This document shows, piece by piece, positions 10,208 to 19,453 of a stretch of DNA of 64,000 nucleotides; positions within the stretch are counted from its first letter, which is position 1; the number at the start of each line of letters is the position of its first letter. Source of the stretch: Hydrotalea flava (GTDB lineage Bacteria > Bacteroidota > Bacteroidia > Chitinophagales > Chitinophagaceae). Location of the stretch: the NCBI RefSeq assembly GCF_001623405.1, contig NZ_LUHG01000065.1:99127-163126 (forward strand), given 5' to 3'. Under the pieces are notes generated by a model, which was given only the letters and a program-made list of their open reading frames with translations, did not search any database and was not told the origin of the DNA. The translations under genes were made by a program, and so were the position numbers.

Positions 10208-10588
10208 ATGCAGCAAACCCATCCAACTTCAACAACAGCCGACCACTTGGCCAATGAAAGAACTTTTTTATCGTGGATACGCACCAGTATTGGCATTATG
10301 GCCTTTGGTTTTGTAGTAGTAAAATTTACCCTGTTTGTAAAACAAATTTCCCTTATTTTGGGTAAAACAAATGGTACGCCAACAGGCAGTTATTCGGACA
10401 TTATTGGCATAGTACTGGTAGCCGTTGGTGCATTGGTATTGCTTTTATCTTATTTACGTTATAAAAACATAGAAAAGCAGTTATTAGATGGGTATTACCG
10501 GCACTCCTCCCGTTTGGTTAGCTTATTAACCATAGGCATATTTTTGGTGAGCATTTTATTATTGGTTTATCTCATCAGGAGCATATAA
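10208..10588 (+). CDS. DUF202 (YidH-type) inner-membrane protein
   Basis: A small membrane protein of 126 residues. The N-terminal signature DHLANERTFLSWIRTSIG followed by a hydrophobic helix is diagnostic of the DUF202/YidH family. Three transmembrane segments are visible, near residues 28-48, 68-88 and 105-125. I chose the ATG at 10208 over a TTG nine bases upstream because ATG is far commoner; no ribosome binding site decides between them. The family's biochemical function is unknown. It stands alone: the upstream gap is 620 bases or more from any expressed gene, and the next gene downstream encodes a secreted glycosidase about 110 bases away. Confidence 0.88.
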   Translation: MQQTHPTSTTADHLANERTFLSWIRTSIGIMAFGFVVVKFTLFVKQISLILGKTNGTPTGSYSDIIGIVLVAVGALVLLLSYLRYKNIEKQLLDGYYRHSSRLVSLLTIGIFLVSILLLVYLIRSI

Positions 10589-10698
10589 AATGCAAACACT
10601 GCCACATTTTAAACCAAGGCATACAAAAAAGTGGAAGTGCATTTCGTGATTGAACAAACCATACACTGCATTTATCTAACCTTACAATATTGATAGCC

Positions 10699-12513
10699 AT
10701 GCAAGCAACTTCACCAATCGTTTTTTTAAAAAAAATGACATTACTGTTCACTTGTTTTTGTATAGCAACAGTGGTACAGGCCCAATGGCTGGTAGCCAAT
10801 ATTGCAGGAAGAAATACCTTGAACTTAAATGGAAGCTGGGCGGTTATTGTAGACCCGTTTAATGCAGGCGAAAGTAACTGGAAACCGATATGGAAAGACC
10901 AGCATGCTACTGGTGCGCATGATTTTTTTGAATATGCATTTGACAATACCATTACATTACAGGTGCCTGGCGACTGGAATTCGCAACGCAACGATTTGGT
11001 GTATTATGAAGGAACAGTATGGTATAAAAAAACTTTTCAATACCAACCGCAGCCCGGCCAGCACAGTTTTCTTTGTTTTGGCGGGGCCAATTATATAGCA
11101 GATGTGTATTGCAACGGACAAAAAGCCGGTAGCCATGAAGGTGGGTTTACCCCCTTTCAGTTTGATGTAACGCACTTGTTAAAAGCGGGCGAAAACGAGG
11201 TAATTGTTCGGGTGAATAATCAACGCAGGGCAGATGCCATTCCTGCATTGAACTACGATTGGTGGAATTATGGTGGCATTACCCGCGATGTAGATTTGGT
11301 AACTACACCGGGCAATTATATTCAGGATTATTTTATTCAATTGCAAAAAAATGATACCAGCCATATAGCAGGCTGGGTACAGGTTGCAGGAAGCAATGGC
11401 CCGCAAAAAGTAAGCATTCATATTCCTGATTTACACATACATTACACTACCCAAACCAATGCAGCAGGCAGGGCCAATATCAGTATTGCAGCACATCCTG
11501 CATTATGGAGCCCCGAACATCCGCATTTATATACTGTTCAAATTGCTACAGCCACAGATACTGTTGCAGAAGCCATTGGCTTTAGAACTATTGCAGTAAA
11601 GGGCACCGAAATTGAATTAAATGGACAGCCGATATTTTTACGCGGCATTAATATTCATGAACAAATACCACAACGTGCCGGCAGGGCTTATTCTGAAACA
11701 GATGCCGCCATGCTATTGGGTTGGGCAAAGGAACTGGGTTGTAATTTTGTACGGTTAACCCACTATCCGCACAATGAACACATGGTGCGGATGGCCGACA
11801 AAATGGGCATATTGTTATGGGAAGAAATTCCGCTTTGGCAGGGCATACAATTTAGTAACCCCGTTATATTAGCCAAAGCCAACCGGTTGTTGGATGAAAT
11901 GATAGAACGCGATAAAAACCGCAGTGCCATTATACTATGGAGCTTATCTAATGAAACCACACCAGCTGAAAGCAGGGATACCACTTTAAGCGCAATGGCA
12001 GCACATGCCAGAGCATTAGATCCTACAAGGCTCATTACATCTGCATTCAATCATGTTGCATACAAGGGCAATACCGTTACCATTGATGACAGCCTCAGTA
12101 AAATATTGGATGTGGTAGGTGTAAATGAATATATTGGTTGGTATACCCCCTGGCCTGCAAAACCGGAAGCAATGGTTTGGAAAAATCCTTTCAATAAACC
12201 ACTGATTATGTCAGAGTTTGGTGGAGAAGCACTGTATGGCCATCATGGATCGAAAGATACTGCCAGCAGTTGGAGTGAGGAGTATCAGGAACAATTGTAT
12301 AAAAATCAGGTAGCTATGTTTAAAAATATACCCTTTTTATGTGGTACCACCCCATGGGTATTGGCCGATTTTCGTTCGCCCAGTCGGCTACAACCCGTGT
12401 ATCAGCAAGGCTGGAACAGAAAAGGATTATTATCGGATAAGGGATATAAAAAGAAAGCCTGGTATATTATGCGGGTATTTTATGAGGAGAAGGAACAAAA
12501 TAACTTTAATTGA
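10699..12513 (+). CDS. GH2 glycosidase, probable beta-glucuronidase
   Basis: A secreted or periplasmic GH2 enzyme of about 604 residues. A signal peptide ends at VVQAQ. The sugar-binding jelly roll (about 35-200), immunoglobulin-like domain (about 200-290) and TIM barrel (about 290-595) follow in usual order. The acid/base is Glu419 in WSLSNET and the nucleophile Glu506 in MSEFGGE. Near the C-terminus, WVLADFRSP and GWNRKG resemble E. coli UidA; Asn573 and Lys575 form the N-x-K pair that UidA uses to bind the uronate carboxylate. That favours glucuronidase over galactosidase activity, though only by motif. The ATG at 10699 was preferred to a TTG at 10690. No SusCD or transporter lies next to it, so the substrate source (host, plant or algal glucuronide) is open. 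Confidence 0.85.
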   Translation: MQATSPIVFLKKMTLLFTCFCIATVVQAQWLVANIAGRNTLNLNGSWAVIVDPFNAGESNWKPIWKDQHATGAHDFFEYAFDNTITLQVPGDWNSQRNDLVYYEGTVWYKKTFQYQPQPGQHSFLCFGGANYIADVYCNGQKAGSHEGGFTPFQFDVTHLLKAGENEVIVRVNNQRRADAIPALNYDWWNYGGITRDVDLVTTPGNYIQDYFIQLQKNDTSHIAGWVQVAGSNGPQKVSIHIPDLHIHYTTQTNAAGRANISIAAHPALWSPEHPHLYTVQIATATDTVAEAIGFRTIAVKGTEIELNGQPIFLRGINIHEQIPQRAGRAYSETDAAMLLGWAKELGCNFVRLTHYPHNEHMVRMADKMGILLWEEIPLWQGIQFSNPVILAKANRLLDEMIERDKNRSAIILWSLSNETTPAESRDTTLSAMAAHARALDPTRLITSAFNHVAYKGNTVTIDDSLSKILDVVGVNEYIGWYTPWPAKPEAMVWKNPFNKPLIMSEFGGEALYGHHGSKDTASSWSEEYQEQLYKNQVAMFKNIPFLCGTTPWVLADFRSPSRLQPVYQQGWNRKGLLSDKGYKKKAWYIMRVFYEEKEQNNFN

Positions 12514-12663
12514 TAACCAGTATTAAAGTACAAAAAAAATTTCTGATTTTTTAATCAAACCGTTTTTTACAAATACAATACATTATATTCATAAGACAGT
12601 TCTGTTTTAATAACTTTAAGTTGTGTATAGCAAAATAATTCCTTCACTATTCAACGCATCAAG

Positions 12664-13944
12664 ATGGGCATAGAACGCAGAAAATTTTTAAAATACTCAG
12701 CCGGAAGTGCTGCTTCCGTTTCATTTTTTTCGGGCATTATTGCCTTTACTAAAAAAACTGAATACAATGACCCCGATTGGAGCCAGTTACACAATATGAC
12801 GGGAGATGTAAAACCCATTACCGTTGCCGAAAGACAACAAAGAATTGCCAAGGCACAACAACTCATGGCAAGCAACCAAATACAGGCATTGATTTTAGAT
12901 GCAGGTACCTCATTAAATTATTTTACAGGAATACCCTGGTGGCCCAGTGAAAGAACCATGGTAGCCATTATTCCTGTAAAAGGGGAAGTGACTTATGTGA
13001 GCCCTGCTTTTGAAGCAGACCGATTGAAAGAATTAATTATCATTGGTCAGGGTGTACATATATGGCAGGAAGATGAAAGTCCTTATGAAAAAATAGTGGA
13101 AGTATTACATCAAAATGGCATTACCGGTGGTAATATCGGCATGGAAGAACGTTTGCGGTTTTTTATATTGGATGGTCTACGAAAAGCCGCACCGAACATG
13201 AACTTCATTAGTGGCGATCCAATCAGCATTCCATGCCGGCTCATTAAATCGCCGGCAGAAATTGCCTTGTTGCAAAAAGCCAATGATATTACCCTTGCCG
13301 CCATACAATTTTGTGCAGCTAATGTAAAAGAAGGAATGTCGAATAACGATGTAGCTGCTATCATTAGTCAGGCACAACGAAAAATGGGAGCAGAATCAGA
13401 TGGTGCATTGGTAACCATTGGTGCCGCTTCTGCTTTACCACATGGAAGCATTCAACCACAGCAATTGCACAAAGGCGAAGTGTTACTCATGGATTGTGGA
13501 TGTAAAATTGAAGGCTATACATCAGACATTACCAGAACCATTGTATTTGGTGCAGCACCTACACAAAGGCAACGTACTATCTGGGACTTAGAGAAGAAGG
13601 CACAGGCGGCAGGTTTTGCTGCTGCACAAATTGGACAGCCTTGCGAAAATGTGGACCATGCTGCCCGAAAAGTATTAATTGATGCGGGATTTGGGCCAGG
13701 GTATCAATTACCCGGCTGTCCGCACAGAACCGGTCATGGTATTGGTATGGATGGACATGAATGGGGTAATATGGTGAATGGCAATCAACAACCCATTCAA
13801 GTGGGTATGTGTTTTAGTGTTGAGCCTACCATTGTTATTCCCGGTGAAATGGGTTTGCGATTGGAAGATTGTGCATACATTGCTGAAGATGGTGCACACT
13901 GGTTTTCTAAACCTGCACATAGTATTGATGCGCCATTTGCATAA
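12664..13944 (+). CDS. M24 metallopeptidase (Xaa-Pro type), Tat-exported
   Basis: A 426-residue member of the M24 (creatinase/aminopeptidase P) family. It starts with a twin-arginine signal: ERRKFLK at residues 4-10 followed by a short hydrophobic stretch, so it should be exported folded, probably with its metals already loaded. A creatinase N-terminal domain spans about 55-190 and the pita-bread catalytic domain about 200-420. All five dimetal ligands are visible: Asp277 and Asp288, His358 (HRTGHGIG), Glu387 (SVEPT) and Glu401 (LRLED). This supports hydrolysis of Xaa-Pro dipeptides or removal of residues before proline. It stands alone on the plus strand, 150 bases after the GH2 gene and facing a convergent membrane methyltransferase. 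Confidence 0.9.
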   Translation: MGIERRKFLKYSAGSAASVSFFSGIIAFTKKTEYNDPDWSQLHNMTGDVKPITVAERQQRIAKAQQLMASNQIQALILDAGTSLNYFTGIPWWPSERTMVAIIPVKGEVTYVSPAFEADRLKELIIIGQGVHIWQEDESPYEKIVEVLHQNGITGGNIGMEERLRFFILDGLRKAAPNMNFISGDPISIPCRLIKSPAEIALLQKANDITLAAIQFCAANVKEGMSNNDVAAIISQAQRKMGAESDGALVTIGAASALPHGSIQPQQLHKGEVLLMDCGCKIEGYTSDITRTIVFGAAPTQRQRTIWDLEKKAQAAGFAAAQIGQPCENVDHAARKVLIDAGFGPGYQLPGCPHRTGHGIGMDGHEWGNMVNGNQQPIQVGMCFSVEPTIVIPGEMGLRLEDCAYIAEDGAHWFSKPAHSIDAPFA

Positions 13945-14099
13945 AAAAACAGCTTTCTTAAATACATGGATGTTTATTGCATAAACGCACCATTAAAACC
14001 GCAATTAGCTATGCATGTTATACAACCTGTTGAAATAATTTCTATGAAACGGATTTGTTATTGCAAGATTGCCATTGAATAGCAACATGTAATAATGTA

Positions 14100-14690
14100 T
14101 TATTTTTTAAGAAAGGGAATAATCATGGGAACACGTTGTTGATAGGCGCTATATTCAGCGCCAAATTCTTTCACTAATTTCTTTTCTTCAAAATACATAC
14201 CTATCCATGTATATAAGCTCATCATAATACAACTTAATAAGTTGGTTACCAATGGTGAAAACAGAAACCATGCCCAAACAAACAAGAGTGTTCCTAAGTA
14301 CAAGGGATGGCGTACAAATTGATGAATACCCGTAGTATCTAAATGTGCTTCCTTTTTTTTCTTCCAAAACACATCAATACCACTGAGATAAAAAAAATAT
14401 TTACGGATGGTGATGCTCATTAACGCCAAGCCTGCAACACCCATTAACATTCCAAAAGTATAACGTATGTATTGATGCAATGCAATAGGTTTAGCAGGTA
14501 TATGAAACTGATAATACAAAATACCACTCATACTGAATAATGCAAACAGCGCATACAACAGGCGATAATATGGAAACCATTGTCTCATGCACTTTTGCAT
14601 GAGACGCTTAAACTGCAATGACGCAGTAAGACTATGTATGGTGGCAAAGAGCAGCCATGCAATCATTAATATCCAGAGTGATTGGTTCAT
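14100..14690 (-). CDS. ICMT/DUF1295-like membrane methyltransferase
   Basis: A 196-residue integral membrane protein with about five hydrophobic helices. The C-terminal half carries the isoprenylcysteine-carboxyl-methyltransferase-like signature: GIHQFVRHPLYLG (near 122), a helix pair, then YFEEKKLVKEFG and YQQRVPMIIPF. In this superfamily the RHP and E-E-x-x-L elements form the S-adenosylmethionine site at the membrane face. Bacterial members methylate unidentified lipids or small molecules, and some are annotated NnrU or PEMT. The substrate cannot be named here. It lies 57 bases downstream of the GH2-GH53 gene on the same strand and could be read through from it, but no functional link is evident. 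Confidence 0.8.
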   Translation of the reverse strand: MNQSLWILMIAWLLFATIHSLTASLQFKRLMQKCMRQWFPYYRLLYALFALFSMSGILYYQFHIPAKPIALHQYIRYTFGMLMGVAGLALMSITIRKYFFYLSGIDVFWKKKKEAHLDTTGIHQFVRHPLYLGTLLFVWAWFLFSPLVTNLLSCIMMSLYTWIGMYFEEKKLVKEFGAEYSAYQQRVPMIIPFLKK

Positions 14691-14747
14691 GTAATTGATG
14701 ATGAATTAAGCAACATTTATTTCAAAAAAAAGTTATTGCACACTTTT

Positions 14748-17700
14748 TTAATGCTTCATTAAATACAAATTGTGCAATGTATCATACAAAGGTAAATATT
14801 GATTGGAGTGACCTTCCTTATCAAACAAAGCTTCCCAGGTATTCAATGGTTCCCAAATAAAAGTACCTTTCCCTTTTCCATTAGGTAAATGGAACACAAT
14901 ATTGTTCACCGCTTCTTTTCGGGCAGAATATTCTACCACCACAACATCTTTTCCATACCGCTGTACCAAATCGGTTAAATTATTCCTTAAATCATCTAAA
15001 CTGCCATGCCATTTAGGATAATATGACAATCCAATTACATCAAAATGTACACCACGAGCCAATATATTATTGAGAAAGAAAACCGACTCATCATTTTGTC
15101 CGCCTAAAGCTATATGTAACATAATTACTATGGAAGGATCCACCGATTTCACCGCAGCAATTCCTGCATTCAGCAATTGCGCCAAACTATCCGGGTGTTG
15201 TATACTGCCCGCCGGCCAAAGTATACCATGATTAATTTCATTACCTACCTGAACCATATTGGGTAGTGTGCCCTGTTTTTTTAAAGCCAGTAACACTTGC
15301 CGGGTATATTGATACACAGCAGCTTTCAATTCCTGAAAATTCAAATGGCGCCAGGCTGCAGGCATAAATTGTTTACCGGGATCGGCCCATGTATCGCTGT
15401 AATGAAAATCGAGTAGCCATTGCATGCCTGCGGCCTTAATGCGTTGAGCCATTTGCAAAGTATGAGCTAAATCGCAAAACCCTTTTCCGGGAGCATAACC
15501 ACTATCGGTTGCTGGGTCATTAAAAATGCGTAATCGGATATAATTGAAACCATGATCTTTTAAAATTTGTATGGCATCTTTTTCAGTATTACCATCGTAA
15601 AATTTTTTACCGGCAGCGTCTAACTGTGGAAGAAAAGAAATATCGGCACCAATCATTTTACCCGAATTACGTGGTTGGCTTTCCGTAGCAGATACAGCAT
15701 ATTTTGGATCAATGTGGTTATTTTGTAAACTTGTTGGTGAAACCGTTATTATTTCAGTACAACCCGGCCATAAACCAGCAGCTGTTGCTTCTACTTTTAT
15801 CATTCCGGGTACTTTCCCGGCCTGTACAATAAACTGACACTTTCCATTAAAGGCACTACGTTGCCAGGCACCATCCATACATTGATCAGGTTCATGACTG
15901 CTGGGATCGCCATTGCCAACACCAATAATCTTGGCATCACCGGTAACAGAAAAACGAATCATATTATCGGTATTGGGCACTTCTCTTCCTTCTTTATCTA
16001 CTAATGAAACATTCATAACGGCCACGGATTTACCATCGGCCAAAATAGTTGTTGAAGAAGGCGATAGCACTACTTCGGCAGGTATACCTGTAGTTTCAAT
16101 GGCTGTTTTTAAAACCCTGCCTGCTTTATGAGCAATAGCAGATAAGGTACCCGGGTGATAGGGTACCGACCATTGTAAATGCCCATTGCGCGGCATTGTT
16201 TTTTTGCCAAGGCTTTTACCATTTAAAAACAACTCTACATCATCAGCATTGGAATATACCCACACATCAATAGGCGTTCCGGTTTTGCCCATCCAGTTCC
16301 AATGTGGTGCAATATGCAATACATCTTTATCAGTCCACCAGCTTTGATAATAGTAATAAATGTTTTTAGGAAAGCCGCACACATCCATTACCCCAAAATG
16401 CGAATTAATATTGGGCCAACGGAAAGGAGTAGGCTCTCCCCGATAATCGAATCCGGCCCAAACAAATCCGCCCACCCAATAAGGTGCATCTGCTGCCAGC
16501 TTCCACCAGGTTTCTGCTGTACTTGCCCACCAGGGTGCTGTGATATCTTCATCGGGTAAATAACCCCTAACACTATCAACAGCATATTCACCTCTTGTGG
16601 TAACGGTACTACCCATTTCAGTACCAATAACAGGTTGTGTAGGATGGTCTTTATGATAATCGGCCACAGCAAATTGGCGATAATTAAATCCCCGGATAGG
16701 AATTACTTCATTTACACCATGAAATACATTGCCCAAATCGGCGGCATAGGTACTGGTTCTGGAAGGATCAAGTGCTTTTTGTTTTGCCAATAAAGTGGTG
16801 GCAATACGTTTACCCATATCAGTAGTTTGAATCCAGCCCTCTTCATTACCGATTGACCATAAGAAAACCGAAGGATGATTACGATCTCTTTTTATTAAGG
16901 TTTCAAACTGATGCATATATTCCGGACTGCTATTGAGTAAACGTTGTTCATCCAATACCAACATTCCCAAGCTATCACAAGCATCTAACAATTCGGGGGT
17001 TGGTGCATTGTGACTGGTTCTGTATGCATTAGCGCCCATATCTTTCAATAAACGGATACGATAATATTGCATGGCATCGGGCAGTGCGCTGCCCAATCCT
17101 GCATGATCCTGGTGATTATTGGTACCATGAATTTTAATATTGACACCATTTAGAAAAAATCCTTTTCCCGCATCAAAGCGAATCGTTCTTATACCAACAC
17201 GATATGTAACAGAATCGATCATTACATTGCCGGATTGAATAATTGTGGTTACCCGGTATAAATACGGATCATCAATAGACCACAAATGCGGATGTATAAC
17301 GGGAATGGATTGCTGTATGGTAGTGGTACCACCGGCGGGTATAGTTAAGACAGGCTGAGCCGATAATGCAACCATTTTCCCATTTCGTTCGGTAAGGCAA
17401 CTATATACAACAACTTCTTTTTGCTGTACACCTTCATTATCAATCGTTGCATCTACAAAAATTTTTGCCTTGTTTTGTGCAATTGCTGTGTGTATATAAA
17501 CGCCATTGGTAGCAAAATGAAGATGATTCATTTTATTCAACCATACATGCCGATAAATACCGGCACCTTCATAAAACCAACCTTCATATTGCGTAGCATC
17601 AACCCGTACTACAATAACGTTGTCAGCATTAAATTTTAAGAAATCAGTGATATCATAATCAACACCAACGTACCCACTCATATTGGTGCCCACGAAAATG

Positions 17701-18173
17701 CCATTCACCCAAATACTGGCATTACGAAAAATGCCATCGAATTGCAGTTGAAAACGCTGGCCCGAATCGGCAGCAGATACTGTAAAATGTTTGCGATACC
17801 AACCAATACTGGTAGCCGGAAATAAACCCCCTACCGGTTTATAACCATGCGACTCCACATCAAAATTGTCCACATATACAAAAGGCAACTCCACTGCCCA
17901 ATCGTGAGGAAGATGAATTGTACGCCAGGCACTATCATTAAACTTAGGATCGATAGCAGTGCCATAAGCGCCGCCTGTTTTAGAAAAAATATTGGCTACT
18001 CCATAATTAAAATCTTTAGATGGATCGGAGGCATGGCCAAAGTGAAATTTCCAGCCTTCATCTATATTCATGTGTTGCTGTGCATTTGATGGTGCAGGCA
18101 GTAAACAAAGTAATACAATAGAAATAATACAAATACCGAAAGTGCGTAAGTAAGGATACATTATTTTAAACAT
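14748..18173 (-). CDS. GH2 beta-galactosidase fused to GH53 endo-beta-1,4-galactanase
   Basis: One continuous 1141-residue frame with a signal peptide (cleavage near PSNAQ) and two glycosidases. Residues about 35-800 are a GH2 beta-galactosidase: jelly roll, immunoglobulin-like domain, TIM barrel with acid/base Glu444 (WSIGNEEGW) and nucleophile Glu519 (GTEMG), then C-terminal beta domains with an invasin-like Ig fold near 685-780. Residues about 815-1141 are a GH53 arabinogalactan endo-galactanase: GADISFLPQLDAAG opening, acid/base Glu979 (QVGNEINHG), nucleophile Glu1081 (VVEYSA). Together they could cut beta-1,4-galactan internally and release galactose, for example from pectic rhamnogalacturonan I side chains. 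No frameshift or internal stop separates them. Both sets of catalytic residues are intact. No SusCD pair is adjacent. Confidence 0.9.
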   Translation of the reverse strand: MFKIMYPYLRTFGICIISIVLLCLLPAPSNAQQHMNIDEGWKFHFGHASDPSKDFNYGVANIFSKTGGAYGTAIDPKFNDSAWRTIHLPHDWAVELPFVYVDNFDVESHGYKPVGGLFPATSIGWYRKHFTVSAADSGQRFQLQFDGIFRNASIWVNGIFVGTNMSGYVGVDYDITDFLKFNADNVIVVRVDATQYEGWFYEGAGIYRHVWLNKMNHLHFATNGVYIHTAIAQNKAKIFVDATIDNEGVQQKEVVVYSCLTERNGKMVALSAQPVLTIPAGGTTTIQQSIPVIHPHLWSIDDPYLYRVTTIIQSGNVMIDSVTYRVGIRTIRFDAGKGFFLNGVNIKIHGTNNHQDHAGLGSALPDAMQYYRIRLLKDMGANAYRTSHNAPTPELLDACDSLGMLVLDEQRLLNSSPEYMHQFETLIKRDRNHPSVFLWSIGNEEGWIQTTDMGKRIATTLLAKQKALDPSRTSTYAADLGNVFHGVNEVIPIRGFNYRQFAVADYHKDHPTQPVIGTEMGSTVTTRGEYAVDSVRGYLPDEDITAPWWASTAETWWKLAADAPYWVGGFVWAGFDYRGEPTPFRWPNINSHFGVMDVCGFPKNIYYYYQSWWTDKDVLHIAPHWNWMGKTGTPIDVWVYSNADDVELFLNGKSLGKKTMPRNGHLQWSVPYHPGTLSAIAHKAGRVLKTAIETTGIPAEVVLSPSSTTILADGKSVAVMNVSLVDKEGREVPNTDNMIRFSVTGDAKIIGVGNGDPSSHEPDQCMDGAWQRSAFNGKCQFIVQAGKVPGMIKVEATAAGLWPGCTEIITVSPTSLQNNHIDPKYAVSATESQPRNSGKMIGADISFLPQLDAAGKKFYDGNTEKDAIQILKDHGFNYIRLRIFNDPATDSGYAPGKGFCDLAHTLQMAQRIKAAGMQWLLDFHYSDTWADPGKQFMPAAWRHLNFQELKAAVYQYTRQVLLALKKQGTLPNMVQVGNEINHGILWPAGSIQHPDSLAQLLNAGIAAVKSVDPSIVIMLHIALGGQNDESVFFLNNILARGVHFDVIGLSYYPKWHGSLDDLRNNLTDLVQRYGKDVVVVEYSARKEAVNNIVFHLPNGKGKGTFIWEPLNTWEALFDKEGHSNQYLPLYDTLHNLYLMKH

Positions 18174-18307
18174 TTGCTGAACTTATATAATTAATCAAAC
18201 AGCAAATTAGAACAAAATAGGTTGATAAAGCCTGTGTAATAAGAAAACGCAGGTATTATTTGATATTGGATAATTGATTATTACGGCATACTGATTCGCT
18301 TTCAATT

Positions 18308-18682
18308 TTAAGCATCCACAATTTTTTTACCAAAAGGCATTAACGATAATTCCACCAACTTAAAATGCTGCCTACCCCAGGGAATACCAATAATAGTAAT
18401 GCATAATAAAACACCCATTACAATATGCGTAATACAAGTAGCCAGTCCACCCGAAAACAACCAGATAATATTACATACAACAGATAGGCAGCCCTGATTA
18501 GCCGAATCGCTCTCCACTTTTTTTCCAAACGGAGCTAAAACAATACCTGCAATTTTAAAACATTGCAAACCCCATGGAATACCAATAATGGTAGCACATA
18601 AAACAATGCCGCCCAAAAAATAGCCAAAAGCAGCCAAAAAGCCACCAAAAATGAGCCAGATAATATTGCAGATTAGATTCAT
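18308..18682 (-). CDS. yccF: YccF-family inner-membrane protein
   Basis: A 124-residue membrane protein made of two copies of one motif, each with NIIWL-(F/S)GG, a hydrophobic helix, TIIGIPWG and a K-PFGKK end; copies lie at about 4-55 and 68-121. This duplicated layout defines the YccF (DUF307) family, whose biochemical role is unknown. The repeats imply an internally symmetric fold with four membrane segments. It sits between the galactan fusion gene and a methyltransferase, both on the minus strand, without tight spacing, so it is probably a separate unit. Confidence 0.92.
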   Translation of the reverse strand: MNLICNIIWLIFGGFLAAFGYFLGGIVLCATIIGIPWGLQCFKIAGIVLAPFGKKVESDSANQGCLSVVCNIIWLFSGGLATCITHIVMGVLLCITIIGIPWGRQHFKLVELSLMPFGKKIVDA

Positions 18683-18788
18683 GAAAGAAAGTTAGTGTTG
18701 TCTTATTTTTAATGATATTCCTTTGTGACCAATGGTTAAAATACATAGCGGTAAGGTAATTTCAATGTTAGTAAAACATGTGTATCAT

Positions 18789-19418
18789 TTAAGAGAATAA
18801 CTGAAACAAAATACCTAAGATACGGGGAACGCTATTGGCATCATCTGTGTCAAAATATTCAAATACCCGTTTCACTTTGAAACCAACTGCCATTCCGACA
18901 TTCAAAAATTCAGACAAATGGTGTACATAACAAGTTAATACCTGCAAACCATTCTCGTTGGTATATCGTGCTTTTGAACCGGTATATTGTTTAAAGGGAT
19001 GCAATTCGCCCACATACATATATCCACCGGGTTGTAAAGTATTGGCAGCTTTTTTAAAAATGGCAGCTATATCTTCAATATGTTCTAATATCAGGCTGAA
19101 CACAACCATATCAACCGCCTGCTGTACAAAATACCAGGGTTCTAAAATATTCGCTTGTACAAACTGTACATTGGGAGCTTGTATTTTATTTCGGGCTTGT
19201 TGTAACATAGCTTCTGAAAAATCAACACCCAATAGCGTATTTGCCTTTGTGTGTAACCATTGTGTATTTTTACCTGTACCACAACCAATTTCTAAACAGG
19301 AATGAAAATGAATATCCTGCAATAAAGTTTGTAACACTATTGCTTCAGCATCGCGGGTTTTATTATCGTTGGAATCATATTGTTCTGCCCATTGATTATA
19401 GGCCTGTTGTATACTCAT
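18789..19418 (-). CDS. Class I SAM-dependent methyltransferase
   Basis: A 209-residue soluble methyltransferase. The SAM-binding motif I is LEIGCGTGKNTQWL (about residues 42-55), with motif II acidic residue in LLGVDFSEAML and a post-II region around VQANILEPW. The VDMVVFSLILEHIEDI stretch fits the Methyltransf_11/25 family. I chose the ATG at 19418 (MSIQQAYNQWAEQYD) over an upstream ATG at 19472, because the later start gives the usual family N-terminus and avoids overlapping the dehydrogenase gene, which ends at 19454. It probably forms a transcription unit with that gene (35-base gap). The substrate is not identifiable. Confidence 0.85.
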   Translation of the reverse strand: MSIQQAYNQWAEQYDSNDNKTRDAEAIVLQTLLQDIHFHSCLEIGCGTGKNTQWLHTKANTLLGVDFSEAMLQQARNKIQAPNVQFVQANILEPWYFVQQAVDMVVFSLILEHIEDIAAIFKKAANTLQPGGYMYVGELHPFKQYTGSKARYTNENGLQVLTCYVHHLSEFLNVGMAVGFKVKRVFEYFDTDDANSVPRILGILFQLFS

Positions 19419-19453
19419 AAAAAATACTTTTGGCAGTTCATTACAATCATTAT

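Noticed and set aside
10588..10644. Possible terminator after the DUF202 gene
   Set aside because: An imperfect stem with a four-base bulge can be drawn, but there is no T-run after it.
14748..18173. Two separate genes (GH2 and GH53) joined by an error
   Set aside because: The frame is continuous with no internal stop, and the GH53 part has no signal peptide or start of its own.
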